Origin: Syngnathus acus
Lineage: Eukaryota > Chordata > Actinopteri > Syngnathiformes > Syngnathidae
Direction: 5' to 3'
Assembly: GCF_901709675.1 (NCBI RefSeq)
Contig: NC_051101.1
Location: 12,732,501 to 12,796,500 of the forward strand
DNA: 64,000 bases
Numbering within the stretch: position 1 is the stretch's first letter; the number at the start of each line of letters is the position of its first letter. The translations under genes and the position numbers were made by a program. Of this stretch, positions 54,101 to 64,000 are shown one piece after another. The notes beneath the pieces are model-generated. The model was not told where the DNA came from. It searched no databases and saw only the letters and a list, made by a program, of their open reading frames with translations.

Positions 54101-57100
54101 ACCCTCCTTAAGCCCTAACTTCCCCCCTCAGCACTTTCACTTGACATCAGGCTAGCAACACCACTGACAAGTAGCCTCAAAGCTAACGCGCGTTACATTT
54201 TGCTTCCTGTTGTTTTTGCGGAGATTAAAAATCATATAAAGTTAATTTATAAATTGTCTTCTGAACATAGATGAGTTATCATTCAGATTTGGCTTCTTTG
54301 TGTCACATTTAAAAGACACTTTTTTTCTACTTGACAGGGACTTTAAAGTCAACGATATGTACCTTGGAAAATTTCCGAGTCAAGTTTGAATGCATACTTT
54401 CGGTTCGACTGTTTCTCACGACGAGGGTTGAGACACGCTCTATTCCAAAGGCCGTAATCCTCTCCTTCCACTTTCACCTCAGACGGACGCTAAGCGCTAA
54501 AGTGCAGATTATTAGGAGCAATAACAACACTTCCAACAATGGAGCTTTTTTTTTTTTTTTTTTACCTCGGGGCCGCTTGGCCCTGCTCCAGTTAGCTCGC
54601 TGTTAGTTTAGCCGTCGTGCTAATCCCTCAACTTGGAGAGTCGGCTACAGCCAAGACAAACGCAAGACCGCCAAATTACAGCATTAGCACCCTTACTACT
54701 TTACCAAATCAATTTGTTGGACGTATAGTTAAAAAACATTTGTTTTCTTTTGCGGGTCAGGTATGAGCGGGCAAAGTGGATGGTGTAACACTGTGGTGAG
54801 CGTGTACATATTTAGCGTGGTGTCTGCTCAGCGGGGTGGAATCACTACACAATTACAGTCGCTTGTTGAAAACATGTAGCCCAGGAGGAGGCCGCTTAGC
54901 TTTTAGCACCAGGCTGCTGTCGCTAAAATGTCATCGCTATGCTGCAAAAAGGCTGTCAGCTTGTTATTAGCTTCTGGCGTGTCTGTCGCGCTCAAATACT
55001 CTCAAGAGAAGCAGACCATGTGTCCTCCATTATTCACAAGAGTCGGACATTTCTTTTTAACGGACGACACTTGTTTTAGGATCTCAGTTACGACGCCCCC
55101 TACAGGAACACGTCAGATTTTATTTTAAAAAATGAATCTTGCGCAATTTTTATTTTGAAGAAAATTTAGCACAACAAAAATGATGTAGTCATTATATTGC
55201 ATGACAATTTTTTTTTAAAAATTCAAAGTCAGTCTGATTGAAGAGAATGGAAGACTTTACAAGTTTTGGGTCCTGCGCCGACTGCCACTTGTTACCAAAA
55301 ATAACGTGCACAGTTGAACTGAAGTGAACTAAAGTGTCGTGTTTGGGTGCACAAGTGGATTATGGTGGAGGTTACAATTGGTGGGGGCTCAGAAGGGAGA
55401 GGGGGTTGGTCCTGCATTTGAACTTAACCCGACTGACTGACGCAGCAATTAACATCAAAAGCAGCAAAAGCAGCAGCGCAGTGTGACGCTGCGCTAATTA
55501 GTCATATGAACCAGACAGTGTGTGTATGTGTGCGCTTTCACAGCGGGTGGATGAGAATGGACTGGGAAGACAAATGTGTTGCTCAGTCATCTAATTGGAA
55601 TTTATTTTCACTGGAATGAAAGGAAATGAAAATAATCCATTCGTTTCTAAGCAGCAAAGCGGCAATGATATGTTAGCATTTTAGCAAGAGGATAAAGAAT
55701 ATTTGACTATGAGTACTTTCACATTGTGTTGAAATATACGTTGCTTAAAAGTTTTTATTACGGCAAAATTGATGTGTTTTGTCAGCCCATCAATGGCATC
55801 AATGGCATTTTGTTTATGTGTTAGCATTAAGCTAGCAGTATGCGGTTTAGTAAACTACAGAACGTTTTGACTCAGGATAGACTAGAAATAAATCATTTTT
55901 TTTGTTTTTGTTCGGCTTAAGTGTCACATCGAAAAACAAAGTAACAATTGAGCAGGTGACAGTATTTTTAATGTAGTGTTTTCTACTTTAGCCATAAATC
56001 CCTTAGAAAGGCTGAAGAATGAAAAGCGTGTGATGGGTGAGTGGCACATAACAAGATCTGCGTTGCACTCAGGGATATGACAATGAAAGCATCCCCGCCA
56101 TTATCCCGCCGGATAAATGGCCTCCGTGCCGCTAGGTCGGCCGGGCCGCCCGCGACGGCCAATTCCCCTCAGAGTGGAATTTGGTGGAAAAATAATCGCC
56201 CCGTGATTGAATTGCCCAGCGGGACGTTTGAGCCCGGCCCATAATGAAATGGCTGTTGTCGCGAGTTGACCTTTTTGGCCCCGCATGGCCACTTTTTCAG
56301 CAGATTACGCCGACTATTTGCCTACAGGAAGACGTGTAATGTATGTACATGCCCCTGTTTTGTCAATGTAAATCCCCATTACCGCACACAACATTCTGTT
56401 TATAACTCAAAGGCTGTCACCCGTATACCGGAGCGGGCCACGCTCAAGTCTTTGCACGGCACGCCAACTCTGTTTACAGTCGGTGTAGCTAAAAGGCTAA
56501 AATGCTAAATGAATAGATTAATACAGCAAGTGCTAAAACGAGGCTAGTCCTAGTTTGGGTGGAAGGATAAAATCAGAACTCTTATTGAAATATTACAAAA
56601 AGCTAATTATATTTTTGATTGTCTTTTTTATACAAAAAGTCACAATCTTGCTATAAATATATATATATTGAAAATAATCAAATTTTTGCTATTTACAAAA
56701 ATGAAAGTTAAGTGGCAAAGCCATAATGTGATTAGCAGAAACTAACAAACATTGAAACATGTTTGGAACAATGTTGCTAGCTTCACAAGTAATGCTTGAA
56801 ATCGTCCAAACTTAACTACAAGTGCTAAAATACTAATGTTTAGAGTTAATCCTGTAACATTGCAGCGATTTAAAGATGGATTTTTCTTAAATTGTACAAC
56901 TTCAGTTTGCAATGTACACATCATTAAATATGATTTGAAAAGTGTCATTTTGAGAGTCTTGCAGTTTGTGTGAGTGACTTGACTGTTTGGCTTGGAGCCG
57001 CGTTGCCCCTTCAAGGCCCCGCCGGCCCCTCAAAGTGTGAATAATATCCAGCGAGCAGCGCAAGGGAAAGCTTTTAGCACATTATCCACTGCAGACGCCA

Positions 57101-58139
57101 ACGCACGCTAATCCACTTTGTCAGCGCGGGTCTCTTATTAAATATCTGCACAGGCGCATTTGCATTCTGGAGTCTGCTAAAGGCTTTAAGACCTTCGCAC
57201 ATGGTTCTCAAAGCAACACAGAGTCACATGGAGGACACAGGCGCCTCACTTTAGAGGACGCGGCACTTACGAGAAATGCTATAAATAACACACTTGCTCA
57301 TCATTTTGGCATAACAAATGAAAAGTATGCCTTGTATAGGAAAAGGTGGCAAAGGTGTTCATCTCCAACTTCGAGATATGAAATGACATGTCTATATTCT
57401 ACTGCTGCTTTTTCTTATCTGTCTCACTATCCAGCAGGCAACAACATGGCGTCTCCACAAAGGCGCTGATGTCTACAGCGGAACTCGCCATCTCAATGGA
57501 TTTAAAAGCAAAGAAGCAGCGAAACAAATTGCAAATTTATGCGATATGGAAAAGAGAGAGGTTGACAAAGGAAGATGTGCGGAGGCCATTTTGTTTTGCG
57601 AGTGTACTATGTAGAAAAACAATAAAATACTACAAGAACTGCATAACAAGGCATGAAAGCGGAGTACAACGAGCTTCCACTAAGGTGGCGCTATCACTTT
57701 TAGGAGTTCTAGCCTGGCTACATATAATTGTAAAGAAAAATTTTGACTTGACTTCCCCCTTTAAGAAATCAAACTTATTTTTTGTTTTTTTTTTGGTTGT
57801 TGTTTTAGATACCCGGATATTTTTTCAGTTTTTGTTTCGAATTAAAGTCCTACAAGTTTGTGTTTTTATTGATCTTCTTGGCTGCTTTTATGCTTGTTGC
57901 TTTTCAATAACAGGTAATTGTTTCTTTTGGTTTGGGGTATTTCAAGCAATACAATTTTGTCTGTTTTGATTGGGAGGAGGGGAGTTATTATTATTTTTTT
58001 TTTTAAACATTTCCCCCCTCCAAAGCCAGGACGCTTTAGTGATTCCAACAACAAACTAATGTGTTTTGATACCTAAGAAGAAGTAGAAGATAGCAGATGA
58101 CTTCCTCTTGCAGCTCCTGTTGACCATGACGTCTTCCTA
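50800..58139 (+). other. intergenic region upstream of tbx20
   Basis: Contains an AAT/ATT palindrome at 51092-51137, a copy of gttagcattaagctagcag at 55822, and a GC-rich candidate conserved block at about 56050-56300. Open frames here, such as 57388-57969, resemble no known protein. Confidence 0.45.
51092..51137. repeat. (AAT)n/(ATT)n perfect palindrome
   Basis: Two 23-base arms, aataat... and ...attatt, meet at aatt and can form a long hairpin or cruciform. Confidence 0.9.
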
Positions 58140-58380
58140 GGCCCCGCCCACACGATCTCCACTGATTGGCCACCGAGGCGGGACAGCGTGACGTATGAGC
58201 CTCTGCAAAATGATTGGAGTGACGGGAAAAAAAAGGCTGAAGTTGGCTCTGAGCTTTCCACAAAAATCTGTAAAGCACCTTCGGACCGGTCTGGAAGTCA
58301 CCTGAGAGTTCTGGATGTCCTGCTCCTGCGTCTTCTTCTTTTTCTCCTCCATCATGCGATCACATTGGCCTTTATAAAAC
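58140..58380 (+). promoter_or_regulatory. tbx20: tbx20 core promoter candidate
   Basis: A GC box (gccccgcccac, 58141-58151), three inverted CCAAT boxes (ATTGG at 58165, 58213 and 58364) and TTATAAA at 58372-58378 lie 83-320 bases before the start codon. The TATA position predicts a transcription start near 58400 and a leader of about 60 bases. This is inferred from motifs. Confidence 0.6.
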
Positions 58381-58460
58381 ACATCAAGCAAAGGGATTTA
58401 TTACTGTGTCATTATCGAGTTTGTGCGGAGTTTTTCCTTTTCTTTTTTTTGCGGAGCGAC

Positions 58461-58590
58461 ATGGAGTACAGCAGCTCCCCGAAGCCGCAGCTGTCCTCCC
58501 GGGCCAACGCCTTCTCCATCGCCGCGCTCATGTCCAGCGGCAAGCCGAGCAAGGACAAGGACGGCGGGGACAGCACCATCAAGCCGCTCG
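58461..58590 (+). CDS. tbx20: tbx20 exon 1
   Basis: ATG 58461 begins [14 protein letters not shown], then [20 protein letters not shown] and STIKPL, the conserved Tbx20 N-terminus. The exon leaves after one base of a Glu codon; donor gtacgt. Confidence 0.97.
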
Positions 58591-61500
58591 GTACGTGCAG
58601 CCAAAAGTGATAACAGTTACACTCGTTATTTTTGCTTTTGTGCTAACTTTTTTTTAAAGTTTGTATGAATCAGAGTGGAAGAAAACAAAAGTATGAGGGG
58701 GGGAAAAATTGTGACATTTATACAGTGGGCTTTTGTTAATTAGATATTTCCGAAAGCTTTAATAATGATAAATATTCATATTAAATATTTTCATGACGCA
58801 TATATGACTTAAAAAAAAAACTTTAATTCAAAAGGTTTTCTATTGCGTGAATAAATACGTGAGTCTAATTTGTGTATTTTATTTAGATTTTGTTTATAAA
58901 TGCACCCATTGACAACATGTGTAATATGAGATAAGTTGCGAGTAGTTTATATAAAAAATAAAAATGTAGTTGTGCGTTTTAAAACATAATATTTATTGAC
59001 ATCTATATCTACATTTTGCTAGTGTGTGTACCTTTGTTTTGTTTTTGGTATTGTAGTGAGTTAGTAAATAAGAATGCATTTAATGACTGCTACATTCGAT
59101 AAGAAAAATATATTCACTGATTTTGTGCCTTTGTAATTTTCATTTTAGGTTTTATATTGAGTTAATAAGCCTATACTGAATTACAACAGCGTATATGTCA
59201 CTGTTTGGGTGTATTTATTTAGCTTTGTATTGAGTTAGAAAATGTACATTTTAATGATTGATAACTTGCATTCATGCACATATGAGTTCATATATTTCAT
59301 TCTATTGAATTGCTTATAGGAATGTGCTATGTGCTAATGTTGTCTGTATTGTAATCATATATTAATGTGACTGATTTTTTCTGGCTTTAAATCATTTTCA
59401 GATGTAAAAATATATCATTCAACACGTTTTTTAATTTAAAAAATGCACACTTAAAAAATGTAATAAAATCAAAAAAGAATCCAATAAATAGATATATTAG
59501 TTTTCCTCATATTCCCTTCATAAGATGCATACCAAATGGTACAATTAAAAAAACTTTGTGACGCAATACATTTAATTTGAAGAAAAAAAACTAAACTAAA
59601 AAAAAAAATCTAAATATTTTTCCTTATATTTACTATTGTAACAATTTTATCACCCGAGGGAAAAACATAAATCTCGCTATAACTTGATTGGAATATGTCG
59701 TGAATTTGTCTTTACCAGACGTTTATTAATTCATTCAAATTGCACGCTTGCCTTCGCAGAGCAGTTCGTGGAGAAATCATCGTGCAGTCAGACGCCCCTC
59801 TCGGAGCGCTCCTCTTCATCTTCATCTTCCTCTTCGTCGTCACTGGACATCCTGCAACCGCTGGCGGGAGAGCTGGTCGGGAGCGCGCCGCTGTCAGGCG
59901 TGGGGGCGTGCACGGAGCCCCTCATCCCCACCAGCCCGCCGCTCCCGTGCAGCGAGGAGATGGCCAACATCTCATGCAGCCTCGAGACCAAAGAACTCTG
60001 GGACAAGTTCCACGAGCTCGGCACTGAGATGATCATCACCAAGTCGGGAAGGTGAACACATATTTTGTTTTGCTTGTTTTTTTTTTTCCTGCCAAATATT
60101 GTAAATTGAAGAATATTTAAATTTGCTTGGCTCCTTTCTTTCTATAGGTGTAATACGTATTTCGTTCATTTGAAACACATTTTCCAAATTATTATTATTG
60201 TATTATTATAAGTATTATTCATCATCATAATGATAATAGTAACAAGTGCTTATTATATGATAAAGCATCAAAACGTGTTTTACAATAATTATAAAATGTT
60301 TAACACGTTTTAATGGCTTAAGTCAGTATTTTTCCAGTTAAAACATTTTTTAGAGTAAATTTTATTGCTAACCAACAATTTTATGTGAAAGCCAGTAGTC
60401 TTTTTTTAAGAGTTGGTATTTTTAAACGTTGCTGTGCATTAAAAGTGTCATTTTGGTTATAGTTTATGATTTACAATTTAAGAAAACAGCAACATGATAG
60501 ACATTTCAATAATAAATGATTAAATATAACATTACATCATTTATAAAACAATTTTCGTTTGGACTAGACTGTTATTTGCAAAATACAGATGGTGGACTTT
60601 TCTGGTGATTTGACTCTTCATTTGATCCATGTCCCCATCTAATGTGTTGTGTGTGTGTGTGTTCGAGGCGGATGTTCCCGACCATCCGTGTGTCTTTTTC
60701 GGGTGTGGAGCAGGAGTGCAAGTACATCGTATTGATGGACATCGTCCCGGTGGACAACAAGCGCTACAGATACGCTTACCACAGATCCTCGTGGTTGGTG
60801 GCCGGCAAGGCGGATCCTCCTCTTCCTGCCAGGTAACAGAACCCTAAATATAGCATATGAAAAATTACATATGATGTATAACCCTCGACTTTTTGTGTGT
60901 GTGTTTTCCTTTTCTGCAAATTAAATGCCCTTAATGGCATTATGCAAAACTTTTTTCCAATCAAGCCATTTGATTGGACAACAGGTGCACGGGACTAGCT
61001 GTCATTTAGCAGACATCGACAGTTTACAGTTAGCGTTACTTGCATATTATACTTGGAATAAAATATCATTTAAAGCACCAGTAGTCGTCAAATGAGGTTA
61101 ATGAGACAAAAAGTGTGTAAACAAGCAAAACACTCGTTCGCCCAACATGCTAACGGAGCTAGCCACTGAACAGTCATGGCGTCAGTTGGCTTCATTTAAT
61201 ATTTCTGGACTACTTTGATTGATGTTTCATCATCGTGGATTACTCACCAAATGACGTGATAGCGTGACATATAATGAAGTAGTCCAATCTTCCTGAGCGC
61301 TCCGTGCAAATGAAACAATCTTCATTTTTTTCATTCATTCTTTTGGTTGAACTATTGACGCGCTAACGGCTATGCGGAACTATTTGTACTGGCGGAGTAG
61401 CATAAATCATGACGCACCCAAATCATAATTGATTGTTGTTGCATCTATTTTGCATTGCGGTAATTCGAGGTATTTTTAAGAGGATTAAAACATGTTAAAA

Positions 61501-64000
61501 TTTTCATTTTATTTCCTTTTGATCTTAAAAAAAAAAAAAAAGAAGTCCAAAAACCCAACAATAATTTCTTGTCATACCCGAGCGCTGATTGGCTGCTTTC
61601 CGCCTCGGTTTGCTCGCTCTCGGTCAATCAGCGGCGAGCATGTGACGCCTGTGTTGTGGTGTTGCGTTCATAGGTTGTACGTACATCCCGATTCTCCGTT
61701 CAGCGGCGAGCAGCTGATGAAGCAAATGGTTTCTTTTGAGAAAGTCAAACTCACCAACAACGAGCTCGACCAGCACGGACACGTCAGTTTGTATTTTGGT
61801 TTCAATATTTTTATAATTATTCATTCAAACTGTGAACTTTGATATTTATGACGCGGTGTCACTATACTGTTAGATGTCATACAACATGCAATTATGATCA
61901 AATATTAAACATAAACAGGGTTCAGTCATAGATTAATTAGATATTGATTCCAAATAATATAGTACACTACATTTTTGAAAATTCTCTGACAAAAATTGGA
62001 ACTACATCTTGATTTAGAAACACAATTTGATTTTTTTCTCTATTATTTTCCACACTTAAAAAATGACCAAAATGCTCACTGTTGTTATTCATGCGTCTGT
62101 TCTTGCAGATCATCCTAAACTCCATGCACAAGTACCAACCTCGGGTTCACATCATCAAGAAGAAGGAGCACACGGCCTCGTTGCTCAACTTCAAGTCGGA
62201 GGAGTTCCGCACGTTCGTCTTTGTGGAAACCGTCTTCACCGCAGTCACCGCGTACCAGAACCAGCTGGTAAAAGCAACCAACCGTGCATCTTATGTTATT
62301 TTGCAGAGTCTCTGTGTAAAACAAAGTCTTGGTTATGTTCAAGATTTTTCACAGGAGTCTGTTAGCTTTAACTAGCTCTGTATTATATACAAACGTGTGT
62401 GCACATGTGTGTTTGTCAGATCACCAAGCTGAAGATTGACAGCAACCCCTTCGCCAAAGGATTTCGGGATTCGTCGCGGCTAACGGACATGGAGAGGTAC
62501 AGGGATTTCTGGGAAAGTCATTTTGTGTGGTCATATATTTTGCAGAAATTTTTTAGTCACACCTTGTAGTGCTAACCGTGGTGGTAAGAGAGCTACCACA
62601 GCATCAAAAATAAATATTGCTCAAAAATATCAATTAGTCAGCACTTCTAACTCCCATTCAACACAAGTTTGAATGAAATTGATTCATTAAGAAACACAAC
62701 CAAATTTTGATGTGTTGTACAACAGGGGTGTGTAGACTTTTTATATCCACTATTATTTGCACACACACATACACACTCGGAGGTGGTGTCAGAGTGTATT
62801 TGAGGGGCTGCGAATTGGAGCTGATCAATTGATCTTTGGGGCGCTGCAGAGGGAAAATGCGATTAGCCAACAGTCGCCATGCGGCTGCACTCAAACACAC
62901 TTTAATCCAATTGGACGACTTTGAGTGATTGAAGCCAGCAGGGCCCGCCCACCCCACGCCACCCCCTCCCCTCCCCTCGTCCCATAAAGCATTGTGGGAT
63001 TTTGCCATAGGGTCAACCTGACAAAAACACACACATTTGTACTGGTCTGCTGACACATATTGCACTTTACTAACCTGATTGGAGGGAAAGAGGGGCGGGG
63101 GTAATGTGGACACATGGATGGCATCATGCAGACCAGCACATACGCTGAACACACGCACACTAACAATTTGTGTCACTGAGCTTGACAAGTGCAGCTTGAC
63201 AAGACTCAAATGAGCTAATGCACTTGCGGAGTGTAGTGGACACACACACACACACATACATGACAAAAAACTATTGCAAACAATGTTAGATTTGATTATG
63301 GTATGGATGATGTCACAACAAGGAAGTCAATAAAAATGAAATTTTTGATCTATATTAAAAGAAATGGTTGCGTAATTGAGCAGAATCATTGTGAAGTAGG
63401 TTTGAATACTGTTTGTATGTAAAATGACAACAACAAAAAACTCTCAAACCAAATCAAACTGTCGATCACCCTAATAATAATTTAGCTTTTATTTATTTAT
63501 TTTTTTATTCTATTTATTTTTTATTTTATGCACTGATCGGTTGGCACTTTTTAAATTTCGTTGTACATGTGTGACAATGACAATAAAGAGCTATTCTATG
63601 CTAATATACACATATATGGTGATCCGAGTTGTAAAACAAGGAGATTTATTTTGGGCTATTGCTCTTGGACTTCTGCTGCAGGGAAAGTGTGGAGAATCTG
63701 ATCCACAAGCATTCGTACGCCCGCTCGCCCATCAGAACATACGCCGGCGACGACGACCATTTGCCTGACGACGGACACCCGCCACACGCCAGAGGTGACG
63801 AAACATTATTACCGCTGTTGACGCAGCAAGCAAAATATTAATTTTGCCAAAAGTAGCAACATTAACATCATTTCTGAACAGGCTCGGCGTTCACGGCCTC
63901 GGACAACCTGTCGCTGAGCTCCTGGGTGAGCAGCGGCACGTCGGCGGCCTTCTCGGGCTTCCAGCACCCTCCGTCACTGTCAGCCATGGGGACGGGCGGA
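58461..64000 (+). CDS. tbx20: T-box transcription factor Tbx20, truncated by window end
   Basis: Tbx20 is a nuclear T-box factor essential for heart chamber and valve formation and also acting in hindbrain motor neurons. It works with Nkx2-5 and Gata4-type partners. Exons: 58461-58590, 59760-60051, 60668-60832, 61674-61782, 62109-62267, 62420-62496, 63682-63794, 63882 to the window end. All junctions are GT-AG in phase, giving 388 residues here; the human protein is 447. The start [20 protein letters not shown] matches vertebrate Tbx20. An 11-Ser run lies at residues 61-71. The T-box spans about residues 117-301 ([18 protein letters not shown] to [13 protein letters not shown]), followed by YARSPIRTY and [11 protein letters not shown]. 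The usual Pro in the T-box FPETVF element is Val here. The C-terminal end lies outside the window. Confidence 0.98.
58591..59759 (+). other. tbx20 intron 1
   Basis: Strongly AT-rich with many A and T runs. No other feature recognised. Confidence 0.6.
59760..60051 (+). CDS. tbx20: tbx20 exon 2 (Ser run, start of T-box)
   Basis: The acceptor is ccttcgcag. The exon encodes EQFVEKSSC, an 11-Ser run (59810-59842), [19 protein letters not shown] and the T-box start [20 protein letters not shown]. The exon ends AG of Arg; donor gtgaac. Confidence 0.96.
60052..60667 (+). other. tbx20 intron 2
   Basis: AT-rich, with short TTA repeats near 60190 and a TG run before the exon 3 acceptor. Nothing else seen. 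Confidence 0.6.
60668..60832 (+). CDS. tbx20: tbx20 exon 3 (T-box)
   Basis: The exon encodes [33 protein letters not shown] and [15 protein letters not shown]. The acceptor gttcgag follows a TG repeat and the donor is gtaaca. VEQECK replaces mammalian VDPEAK. Confidence 0.96.
60833..61673 (+). other. tbx20 intron 3
   Basis: A 15-A run near 61528 and no other recognisable feature. Confidence 0.6.
61674..61782 (+). CDS. tbx20: tbx20 exon 4 (T-box)
   Basis: The exon encodes [37 protein letters not shown]. The acceptor is gttcatag and the donor gtcagt; it leaves in phase 0. Confidence 0.97.
61783..62108 (+). other. tbx20 intron 4
   Basis: AT-rich 326-bp intron; nothing recognised in it. Confidence 0.6.
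62109..62267 (+). CDS. tbx20: tbx20 exon 5 (T-box)
   Basis: The exon encodes [40 protein letters not shown] and AVTAYQNQL. The acceptor is tcttgcag and the donor gtaaaa. It carries a Val (62223-62225) where T-box proteins normally have Pro. Confidence 0.97.
62420..62496 (+). CDS. tbx20: tbx20 exon 6 (end of T-box)
   Basis: The exon encodes [26 protein letters not shown], the C-terminal DNA-contacting part of the T-box. The acceptor is tttgtcag and the donor gtacag. Confidence 0.97.
62497..63681 (+). other. tbx20 intron 6
   Basis: Contains the 26-bp dispersed motif at 62726, short CA runs (62760, 63240) and a T-rich stretch near 63485-63530. No exon seen. Confidence 0.6.
62726..62751 (+). 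repeat. 26-bp dispersed motif, copy 2
   Basis: Identical to 48397-48422 over 26 bases, inside tbx20 intron 6. Flanking sequence differs between the two copies. Confidence 0.6.
63682..63794 (+). CDS. tbx20: tbx20 exon 7
   Basis: The exon encodes [20 protein letters not shown], then a His/Asp-rich stretch ([17 protein letters not shown]) less conserved than its flanks. The acceptor is tgctgcag and the donor gtgacg. Confidence 0.95.
63882..64000 (+). CDS. tbx20: tbx20 exon 8, cut by window end
   Basis: The acceptor is ctgaacag. The exon encodes [36 protein letters not shown] and runs off the window. In the family this exon continues through the transactivation/repression region to the stop. 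Confidence 0.95.

Noticed and set aside
57388-57969. 193-aa open frame upstream of tbx20
   Set aside because: Phe/Leu/Cys-rich second half comes from T-rich DNA; no family resemblance.
1-64000. CRISPR arrays, operons, tRNA or rRNA genes
   Set aside because: Regular direct repeats here are eukaryotic minisatellites without spacer structure; no tRNA or rRNA signature was recognised by eye. A tRNAscan or Rfam search would settle small RNAs.

Overview
This window is nuclear DNA from a ray-finned (teleost) fish. Three intron-split vertebrate genes lie on the + strand, with compact introns (many 50-100 bp), many CA/TG microsatellites, an HIPK-like kinase of the kind expanded in fish, and a TA-flanked MITE. 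I cannot name the species.

Layout. (1) 1-28437: the 3' part of rftn1 (raftlin). Eight coding exons lie at 6393-25632, followed by a long 3' untranslated or downstream region. The first coding exon(s), which carry the lipid-modified N-terminus, are upstream of the window. (2) 28438-35327: a complete HIPK/DYRK-family protein kinase gene. A canonical catalytic domain (exons 2-8, 29688-31881) is followed by a long, basic tail spread over about 15 small exons. The reconstructed chain is 23 exons in one consistent frame, about 814 aa. (3) 38458-58130: about 20 kb with no recognisable gene, holding microsatellites, a MITE, and candidate regulatory clusters upstream of tbx20. (4) 58140-64000: tbx20, a cardiac T-box transcription factor, from its promoter through exon 8, truncated by the window end.

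The most unusual structure is a 3.13-kb direct duplication. Bases 25310-28437 (second part of the rftn1 last coding exon plus its downstream sequence) recur almost identically at 35328-38457. The two copies exactly bracket the kinase segment. By eye they differ at only a handful of bases and short repeat lengths. The downstream copy leaves a truncated raftlin tail exon directly behind the kinase gene, in a position where it could be spliced to the kinase. Either the kinase segment arrived with a very recent duplication of its flank, or the assembly carries a false (haplotypic) duplication. A degenerate copy of kinase exon 4 inside a later kinase intron points to earlier duplication at the same locus.

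The three genes have no known shared pathway: raftlin is a lipid-raft and receptor-trafficking protein, HIPK-like kinases are mostly nuclear Ser/Thr kinases, and Tbx20 is a heart and motor-neuron regulator. Exon limits were read by eye from splice signals, phase continuity and remembered protein families. No alignment or database search was run.
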